The notes beneath the pieces are model-generated. The model was given only the letters and a program-made list of their open reading frames with translations. It had not been told where the DNA came from and did no database searches. Positions 58,267 through 64,000 of a DNA stretch of 64,000 nucleotides are shown here, piece by piece. Position 1 is the stretch's first letter. Each line of letters opens with the position of its first letter. The translations under genes were made by a program, and so were the position numbers. The DNA lies in the NCBI RefSeq assembly GCF_013415305.1, contig NZ_JACBXU010000002.1, forward strand, positions 434,001-498,000, given 5' to 3'. Origin of the DNA: Pantoea sp. WMus005. GTDB lineage: Bacteria; Pseudomonadota; Gammaproteobacteria; Enterobacterales; Enterobacteriaceae.

Positions 58267-60245
58267 TGCGACATGCTCTGTTTCCCGCAGGCCTCCTCAG
58301 CCTGCTGTTTCTGCTCTCGCTCAGCCTGACGCTGGTTAATTTTCACCAGGCGCTGCCACAGGAAGAGTGGTGGCAGGCATTCTGGTCACCGACGATCGAT
58401 AGCCTGCCGCAGATGGTGTTTCACTACAGCCTGCTGCCGCGCACGGCGCTGGCGCTGCTGGTGGGCGCCGGGCTGGGTCTTGCCGGTCTGCTGTTTCAGC
58501 AGATATTGCGGAATCCGCTGGCCGAACCCACCACGCTGGGCGTCTCTTCCGGCGCACAGCTGGGCATTACCGTGGCGACGCTGTGGCATCTGCCGGGCGG
58601 CGCGCTGACACAGCAGTTTGCCGCGCTTGGCGGGGCGTTGCTGGTGGCCGCGCTGGTGTTTGGTGTGGCATGGGGCAAACGTCTGTCGCCAGTAACGTTG
58701 ATTCTGGCCGGGCTTGTACTGAGCTTCTACAGCGGCGCGATAAATCAAATTTTCGCTATCTTCAATCACGATCAGCTGCAGAACATGTTTCTGTGGAGCA
58801 CCGGCGTGCTGAATCAGATGAGCTGGGAAAATGTGCAGCAACTCTGGCCGCGCCTGCTGCTGGCATTTCTGCTGGCGCTGGCGCTGCTGCGTCCGCTGAC
58901 GCTGATGGGGCTGGATGATGGTGTAGCAAAAAATCTGGGGCTGGCGCTCTCGGTGGCGCGTATCGGTGGCCTCGGGCTGGCAATCCTGCTCAGCGCACAG
59001 CTGGTGAATGTCGCCGGTATCATCGGCTTTATCGGGCTGTTTGCGCCGCTGCTGGCGAAGCTGCTGGGTGGAAGACGGCTCCTCAGCCGGATGCTGCTGG
59101 CACCGCTTACAGGCGCGCTGCTGCTGTGGCTGGCCGACAGTTGCGTGTTATGGCTCAGCACACACTGGCGCGATATCCCGACCGGCACGGCTACGGCGTT
59201 ACTCGGCGTACCGATTCTGCTGTGGCTGCTGCCACGACTGCGTACGGGTTCGGTGCCGCCCGCTCTGAATCAGGGCGACAGCGTACCCGCCGAGCGACAG
59301 AACCTGCTGCGCTGGACGTTGGCTGGTCTCGCTGTTCTGGCCCTGCTGGCGTGGGGTGGTCTGGCGTTCGGGCGTGATGCGCAAGGCTGGACCGGGTCAG
59401 CGGGCGAGATGCTGCAGTCGCTGCTGCCGTGGCGCGCACCGCGCGTGCTGTCTGCGCTGGTGACCGGCCTGATGCTGGGCGTGGCGGGGAGCCTGATTCA
59501 GCGGCTGACCGGCAATCCCATGGCCAGCCCGGAAGTGCTGGGCATCAGTTCAGGTGCCGCGTGTGGTGTCGTCATCATGATGTTCTTTGTGCCGGGCGAT
59601 GCGATGGCATGGCTGTTGCCCGCCGGTGCGATGGGGGCTGCGCTGACACTGCTGGTGATCATGGCGGTAGCCAGTCGTGGCGGCTTCTCGCCAGAGCGGA
59701 TGCTGCTGGCGGGTATGGCGCTTAACAGCGCCTTTGTCACCCTGCTGATGCTGCTGCTCGCGAGTGGCGATCCGCGTATGGGTGGGCTTCTGAGCTGGAT
59801 CTCCGGCTCAACCTATAACATCAGCGGCAGTCAGGCGATTCAAAGCGCAGTGTGTGCGCTGTTACTGGTTTCGCTGGCACCGCTGGCGAGTCGCTGGCTG
59901 ACACTGCTGCCGCTGGGAAGTGCCACCGCACGCTCGGCCGGCATGGCGTTAACCCCCGCGCGGCTGAGCCTGCTGCTGCTGGCGGCCGCGCTGACCGCCA
60001 GCGCGACGCTGACTATCGGTCCGCTGAGTTTTGTCGGACTCATGGCGCCGCATATGGCACGTATGCTGGGGTTCCGGCGCGCTTTGCCGCAACTGCTGCT
60101 ATCGGGATTGCTGGGCGCAGGATTGATGGTGCTGGCTGACTGGTGCGGGCGGATGCTGGCATTTCCGGATCAAATCCCAGCCGGGCTGATGGCGACGTTT
60201 TTAGGTGCGCCTTACTTTATCTGGCTGCTACGGCGTTCAGGTTAA
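58266..60245 (+). CDS. fhuB: Ferric hydroxamate ABC transporter permease (fused double unit)
   Basis: This 659-residue permease is two fused FecCD-type halves (about 1-330 and 335-659). Each half has the conserved cytoplasmic EPTTLGVSSGAQLG or SPEVLGISSGAACG loop that contacts FhuC and a GFIGLFAPLLA or SFVGLMAPHMARML block. About 20 membrane helices are expected. The start is fixed by the TGATG overlap with fhuD. Last gene of fhuACDB. Confidence 0.96.
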   Translation: MRHALFPAGLLSLLFLLSLSLTLVNFHQALPQEEWWQAFWSPTIDSLPQMVFHYSLLPRTALALLVGAGLGLAGLLFQQILRNPLAEPTTLGVSSGAQLGITVATLWHLPGGALTQQFAALGGALLVAALVFGVAWGKRLSPVTLILAGLVLSFYSGAINQIFAIFNHDQLQNMFLWSTGVLNQMSWENVQQLWPRLLLAFLLALALLRPLTLMGLDDGVAKNLGLALSVARIGGLGLAILLSAQLVNVAGIIGFIGLFAPLLAKLLGGRRLLSRMLLAPLTGALLLWLADSCVLWLSTHWRDIPTGTATALLGVPILLWLLPRLRTGSVPPALNQGDSVPAERQNLLRWTLAGLAVLALLAWGGLAFGRDAQGWTGSAGEMLQSLLPWRAPRVLSALVTGLMLGVAGSLIQRLTGNPMASPEVLGISSGAACGVVIMMFFVPGDAMAWLLPAGAMGAALTLLVIMAVASRGGFSPERMLLAGMALNSAFVTLLMLLLASGDPRMGGLLSWISGSTYNISGSQAIQSAVCALLLVSLAPLASRWLTLLPLGSATARSAGMALTPARLSLLLLAAALTASATLTIGPLSFVGLMAPHMARMLGFRRALPQLLLSGLLGAGLMVLADWCGRMLAFPDQIPAGLMATFLGAPYFIWLLRRSG

Positions 60246-60249
60246 CAAA

Positions 60250-60271
60250 AAGACCGGCTGCTGCCGGTCTT
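60250..60271. terminator. Bidirectional terminator between fhuB and hemL
   Basis: AAGACCGGC-TGCT-GCCGGTCTT, a perfect 9-bp stem. The minus strand continues TTTTTGTTAACC, the plus strand TCATCTTT. Confidence 0.85.
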
Positions 60272-60291
60272 CATCTTTAATGCTGCCGAAA

Positions 60292-61572
60292 TTACAGCTT
60301 CGCGAAACAACGACGCGCGGCGTCGACAGTGCGCTGAATATCTTCTTCGCTATGAGCCAGCGACATAAAGCCCGCTTCATAAGCCGATGGCGCAAAGTAA
60401 ACGCCTTCCTCCAGCATCAGATGGAAGAAGGTTTTAAAGCGCTCCACATCGCAGCGGGTCACATCAGCATAACAGGTCACGCTGTCAGCATCGGTGAAGA
60501 ACAGGCCGAACATCCCGCCAACATGGTTAATCACCAGCGGGATATTTTGCTGTTGGGCTGCTTCGCGCAGACCTTCTGCCAGCTTGCGGGTCAGAGCATC
60601 CAGTTTGTCGTGAGTGCCAGGCTGCGCGATCTGCGTCAGGCAGGCAAAACCGGCCGCCATAGCGATCGGGTTGCCGGAAAGCGTTCCTGCCTGATAAACC
60701 GGGCCGGTTGGAGCCAGCGCGGCCATGACTTCGCGACGGCCACCAAATGCACCGACTGGCATCCCGCCACCGATAATTTTGCCGAGGCAGGTTAAGTCAG
60801 GACGCACATTGTAGTGAGCCTGCGCGCCACCCAGCGCCACACGGAAACCGGTCATCACTTCATCGATAATCAGCAGCGCGCCGAACTCATCACAGAGCGC
60901 GCGCAAGCCTGGCAGAAACGCCGGCTGCGGCGGGATGCAGTTCATGTTGCCAGCGACCGGCTCGACAATAATGGCCGCGATGGCATCAGGATATTGCTCG
61001 AAGGCGCTGCGCACTGAGCCGAGATCGTTAAAGGTACAGGTCAGGGTATGTTTAGCGAAATCTGCCGGTACGCCAGGCGAGTTTGGCTGACCCAGCGTCA
61101 GGGCACCTGAACCGGCCTTCACCAGCAGATGGTCGGCATGACCGTGGTAGCAGCCTTCAAACTTGATGATTTTATCGCGGCCGGTAAAGCCACGCGCCAG
61201 ACGGATCGCGCTCATCGTCGCTTCGGTGCCGGAGTTAACCATCCGCACCATCTCCATGCTCGGCACCAGCTCACACACCAGTTGCGCCATGGTCACTTCC
61301 ATTTCGGTCGGTGCGCCAAAGCTCAGTCCGCGCTGTGCCGCTTCGATCACCGCATTACGGATCGCCACGTTGTTATGACCCAGCACCATCGGACCCCATG
61401 AGCCGACATAGTCGATATAGGCTTTGCCATCGGCGTCATAAAGATACGCGCCATCGGCATGTTCAATAAACAGTGGAACGCCGCCCACACCGGTAAATGC
61501 GCGTACTGGCGAGTTTACCCCACCCGGGATCAGGCGTTGTGCCTCGGCAAACAGTTGTTCGGACTTACTCAT
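60292..61572 (-). CDS. hemL: Glutamate-1-semialdehyde 2,1-aminomutase
   Basis: This 426-residue PLP enzyme makes 5-aminolevulinate from glutamate-1-semialdehyde in the C5 haem pathway. The PLP-lysine is at 265 ([17 protein letters not shown]) as in E. coli; [18 protein letters not shown] is also diagnostic. The ATG at 61572 follows GGAG; an upstream frame of 12 codons is not supported. Convergent with fhuB. Confidence 0.97.
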   Translation of the reverse strand: MSKSEQLFAEAQRLIPGGVNSPVRAFTGVGGVPLFIEHADGAYLYDADGKAYIDYVGSWGPMVLGHNNVAIRNAVIEAAQRGLSFGAPTEMEVTMAQLVCELVPSMEMVRMVNSGTEATMSAIRLARGFTGRDKIIKFEGCYHGHADHLLVKAGSGALTLGQPNSPGVPADFAKHTLTCTFNDLGSVRSAFEQYPDAIAAIIVEPVAGNMNCIPPQPAFLPGLRALCDEFGALLIIDEVMTGFRVALGGAQAHYNVRPDLTCLGKIIGGGMPVGAFGGRREVMAALAPTGPVYQAGTLSGNPIAMAAGFACLTQIAQPGTHDKLDALTRKLAEGLREAAQQQNIPLVINHVGGMFGLFFTDADSVTCYADVTRCDVERFKTFFHLMLEEGVYFAPSAYEAGFMSLAHSEEDIQRTVDAARRCFAKL

Positions 61573-61775
61573 TTTCGGCTCCAGCGTTTCAGAAAAATAT
61601 TGCGCCATTCTACGGAAGAGGGGCAGCAGACGAAAGGTGGTTTCACCCGTAGCGTCCTTATCAGAGGTGAAAGCGGCACAGAGTGCGAAGGGCAGAGCTT
61701 GATTGCGCTGAAGTGCTGACTGATAATAGCGTCATTAAGGTCGTTTTCTGACCTGGGCGTTTACCGGAGTAAAAC

Positions 61776-62123
61776 ATGAGTGATGAAGTAGTAGCACTGC
61801 CGTTGCAGTTTACCGACGCCGCAGCCACCAAGGTGAAGAACCTGATTGCCGACGAAGAGAATCCGGCGCTGAAACTTCGCGTCTACATCACCGGTGGCGG
61901 TTGCAGTGGTTTCCAGTATGGTTTCACCTTTGACGACCAGATTAACGATGGCGACATGATGATTGAAAAGCAGGGCGTCTCGCTGGTGGTTGACCCGATG
62001 AGCCTGCAATATCTGGTGGGAGGGTCGGTGGATTACACGGAAGGCCTGGAAGGATCGCGCTTTATCGTGACTAACCCGAATGCCAAAACCACCTGTGGCT
62101 GTGGCTCTTCCTTCAGTATCTGA
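61776..62123 (+). CDS. erpA: Iron-sulfur cluster insertion protein ErpA
   Basis: This 115-residue A-type carrier delivers Fe-S clusters to apo-proteins such as IspG. The three cluster cysteines are at 43 (GGGCSG), 107 and 109 ([10 protein letters not shown]). The sequence is very close to E. coli ErpA. It is divergent from hemL across 203 bp; the chloride channel gene clcA that separates them in E. coli is missing. Confidence 0.97.
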   Translation: MSDEVVALPLQFTDAAATKVKNLIADEENPALKLRVYITGGGCSGFQYGFTFDDQINDGDMMIEKQGVSLVVDPMSLQYLVGGSVDYTEGLEGSRFIVTNPNAKTTCGCGSSFSI

Positions 62124-62129
62124 TAACGC

Positions 62130-62150
62130 AGGCCGTCACTCTGACGGCCT
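62130..62150 (+). terminator. Hairpin after erpA
   Basis: AGGCCGTCA-CTC-TGACGGCCT followed by CGTTT, 7 bp past the stop. Confidence 0.7.
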
Positions 62151-62153
62151 CGT

Positions 62154-62405
62154 TTACCATTCTATTGTGACCAGCCGGTTACTCTGCTTCAGACTTCCCT
62201 GCGATTGAATCTGACTATGGGTGACGCGTGGCTGCGCGCCTGGCTGTCTGCCGCAGTTGATCTGCGGCGCGAGCTGACCGTTAGCCGTGTTGATTTCACA
62301 GCGTGAATAGATGACAAGCCTGGCGCCTATAGAGCCATTTATCGATCCCGCAAATGCAGGTCCGGTGATCGTTAGCCCTATGGCCAGCAGCAGTGCTCTG
62401 GTCAT
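62154..62405 (-). CDS. Small secreted protein of unknown function
   Basis: I do not recognise this gene. It encodes 83 residues with a clear signal peptide (MTRALLLAIGLTITGPAFA, cleavage before GS). The mature part of about 64 residues, SINGSIGARLVIYSRCEIN..., has two cysteines (SRCEIN and INCGRQ) 16 residues apart that could form a disulfide, and it ends LVTIEW. SINGSIGARLVIYSRC recalls the first strand of spore-coat-U/Csu-type pilin domains, but it is too short for a full one. AGGAACC precedes the ATG. In E. coli yadS lies here instead. Confidence 0.65.
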   Translation of the reverse strand: MTRALLLAIGLTITGPAFAGSINGSIGARLVIYSRCEINTANGQLAPQINCGRQPGAQPRVTHSQIQSQGSLKQSNRLVTIEW

Positions 62406-62526
62406 ATAAGGTTCCTGGTGTTTTAAAAGCGCCGTGGCGCTAAAAGGACGGTGAGCATACGTGGCCCGTTCGTCTCTGGTATTGATTAACGGCAAAAAGT
62501 GCAGTGACTTTAATCAATTCGCCGAT

Positions 62527-63321
62527 TTATTCATCGGGATGCAGGGCCGCACAGAGTTGCTGCGCCGCCAGCAGCAATCGCGGGCCTGGCCGGCTCAGCC
62601 AGTCTTCGTTGATGGCGATCACCGGCACGGCAAGCTGAGGTCGCCAGAATGCACGGATGTTCTCCGCCTGCTGCGCACCGCCCGCGGTCACCACGACCTG
62701 AGGATGGCGCATCAGGACCTGCTCACGGCTGACCTGCGGCCAGCTGACGCGACTGTCAGCAAAGATATTTCTGCCGCCGCACAATGTAATAATTTGATTC
62801 TGCAGCGTGGCTCTGGCGGCGGTGAATAACGGCTGCTGACCAAACTGCAAAAAAAGTGGAACCGCAGTCAGATGAGCATAGCGCTGTCGCAATACGGCCT
62901 CCTGCTCACGCAGCTGTCGGGCCGCACTGGCGGCCTGCTCCGGTCTGGGGCTCCAGCGCCCCAGCCCGGCCAGTGCCGTGAACATCTCATCCAGCGTTAG
63001 CGGATCAATCCATTTAACCGGCACGCCGAGCTGCAACAACTGATCAATCTGTCGCTGCGGATTACCGCCACGCCAGGCTAAAACCAGATCCGGCTTGAGC
63101 TGCAGGATACGTTCGGCTTTGATGCCCTGCCAGTTAGCGACCTGTTCAATCTTTTTCGCCTGTGGCGGATAGTCAGACCAGGCGCTCACCGCAATCGGGG
63201 TAATCCCGGCAGCAAAGGCGAGTTCGGTAAGGTGAGGGGCGAGGGTGACAACACGGGGTGGGGAAGCGAGCAGGCTGCCGCTCAACAGCAGCAGCCAGCA
63301 GAACAGGAGCCTTTTAGCCAC
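62527..63321 (-). CDS. btuF: Vitamin B12 periplasmic binding protein
   Basis: This 264-residue precursor has a signal peptide ([15 protein letters not shown]) and a mature start [42 protein letters not shown], like E. coli BtuF, which carries cobalamin to BtuCD. The GTG at 63321 overlaps the mtnN stop by 8 bases and gives VAKRLL; the ribosome site is weak and the frame runs further upstream. [10 protein letters not shown] and [11 protein letters not shown] are conserved. Confidence 0.92.
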   Translation of the reverse strand: MAKRLLFCWLLLLSGSLLASPPRVVTLAPHLTELAFAAGITPIAVSAWSDYPPQAKKIEQVANWQGIKAERILQLKPDLVLAWRGGNPQRQIDQLLQLGVPVKWIDPLTLDEMFTALAGLGRWSPRPEQAASAARQLREQEAVLRQRYAHLTAVPLFLQFGQQPLFTAARATLQNQIITLCGGRNIFADSRVSWPQVSREQVLMRHPQVVVTAGGAQQAENIRAFWRPQLAVPVIAINEDWLSRPGPRLLLAAQQLCAALHPDE

Positions 63322-64000
63322 GCGCCAGATGCGCCAGCAGGTTCTCCACCAACAGCGAAGATTGCTTCGCTGCAACGCTTAAGAACTCATCAAAGCTGAG
63401 GTGCGATTCTTTATCGGCCACGTCGGAAATCGCGCGCACCACCACAAACGGCACCTGGAACTGATGACAGACGTGACCGATAGCGGTCGCTTCCATCTCA
63501 ACGGCAATGGCCTGCGGGAACAGATTACGAATGCGTGTCAGTGGTTCGGCACCATTGATAAAGGCATCACCGCTCACTACCAGACCGCGAACAGCATTCA
63601 GGTCCAGCTGTTTAATGCAGGCTTCTGCCGCCGCGATAAGCTTGCTGTCTGCCACAAACGCGGCCGGACAGCCCGCCATCTGACCCGGCTCGTAACCAAA
63701 AGCAGTGACGTCAGCATCGTGATAACGCACTTCATCTGACACCACGATATCACCGACGTTGAGTGACGGCGCTAAACCGCCCGCCGACCCGGTGTTAATT
63801 ACCACATCCGGCTTGCAGAGTTGCAGCAGCAGCGTGGTACCCAGCGCGGCAGAGGTTTTACCAATGCCCGATTTCAGCAGTGCCACTTCAACGCCCTGCA
63901 GGGTGCCGGTATAGATTTCACAACCCGCCAGTGTCAGCGTTTGACGGTTTTCAATTTTGTCGCGTAGCAATGTGACTTCCTGCTCCATCGCGCCAATAAT
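63314..64000 (-). CDS. mtnN: 5'-methylthioadenosine/S-adenosylhomocysteine nucleosidase (5' end off window)
   Basis: The frame reads to the window edge as [20 protein letters not shown]..., so only about four N-terminal codons are missing. The internal ATG at 63988 is not the true start. The catalytic residues lie in EMEATAIGH and AISDVAD, with GSAGGL near the middle. It removes adenine from MTA, SAH and 5'-deoxyadenosine, recycling by-products of polyamine and methyl-transfer reactions. It precedes btuF with an 8-bp overlap. Confidence 0.96.
   Translation of the reverse strand: MIGAMEQEVTLLRDKIENRQTLTLAGCEIYTGTLQGVEVALLKSGIGKTSAALGTTLLLQLCKPDVVINTGSAGGLAPSLNVGDIVVSDEVRYHDADVTAFGYEPGQMAGCPAAFVADSKLIAAAEACIKQLDLNAVRGLVVSGDAFINGAEPLTRIRNLFPQAIAVEMEATAIGHVCHQFQVPFVVVRAISDVADKESHLSFDEFLSVAAKQSSLLVENLLAHLARG

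Overview
This 64-kb window is a piece of a gammaproteobacterial (Enterobacterales) chromosome. Gene order follows the classic E. coli segment from coaE to mtnN (about 2.5-4 minutes on the E. coli map), and most products align almost end to end with their E. coli counterparts as I recall them. The accessory genes found here (phenolic acid decarboxylase, a GH43/GPH pentoside pair, a sugar-acid cluster) and the absence of several E. coli neighbours point to a plant-associated Erwiniaceae member such as Pantoea. The genus is an inference, not something read from a marker. I saw no rRNA, tRNA, CRISPR array, insertion sequence or prophage.

Layout. 1-7100: 5' end of coaE, guaC, the type IV pilus remnant operon ppdD-hofB-hofC, nadC, and divergent ampD-ampE. 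7100-9500: an inserted two-gene operon (GPH transporter plus GH43 glycosidase). 9660-18620: aroP with a TyrR box, then pdhR-aceE-aceF-lpd with a perfect PdhR operator. 18700-20930: an inserted LysR regulator/phenolic acid decarboxylase pair followed by a metallo-beta-lactamase-fold pseudogene. 21210-24550: acnB and yacL.

24560-33170: the largest accessory block, two divergent operons. Leftward are an Fe-ADH, a DapA-family lyase, an SSS symporter, a cytoplasmic BNR/sialidase-like protein and an SDR. Rightward are a DUF1537 sugar-acid kinase, a PdxA2-type dehydrogenase and a DeoR regulator. The shared intergenic region carries a palindrome inside a 20-bp-spaced direct repeat. I read this as an import and catabolic route for a sugar acid or related plant compound; the substrate is unknown. 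It is the best candidate here for an under-described system.

33260-49000: speE-speD, yacC, cueO with a MerR-type 19-bp-spacer promoter, a cystathionine gamma-synthase-family PLP enzyme, hpt, can, yadGH, panB-panC-panD, pcnB-folK, dksA-gluQ, and thpR-sfsA. 49060-60280: hrpB, mrcB, and the Fur-controlled ferrichrome operon fhuACDB. 60290-64000: hemL, erpA, a small secreted protein, btuF, and mtnN running off the window.

Notable details: a conserved AUU start for pcnB; other non-AUG starts (acnB, hrpB, pdxA2, the SDR and probably btuF GTG; speD TTG); a possible internal GTG start for a short PBP1B; near-identical lipoyl-domain repeats in aceF; and a low-GC patch inside fhuA covering predicted surface loops.
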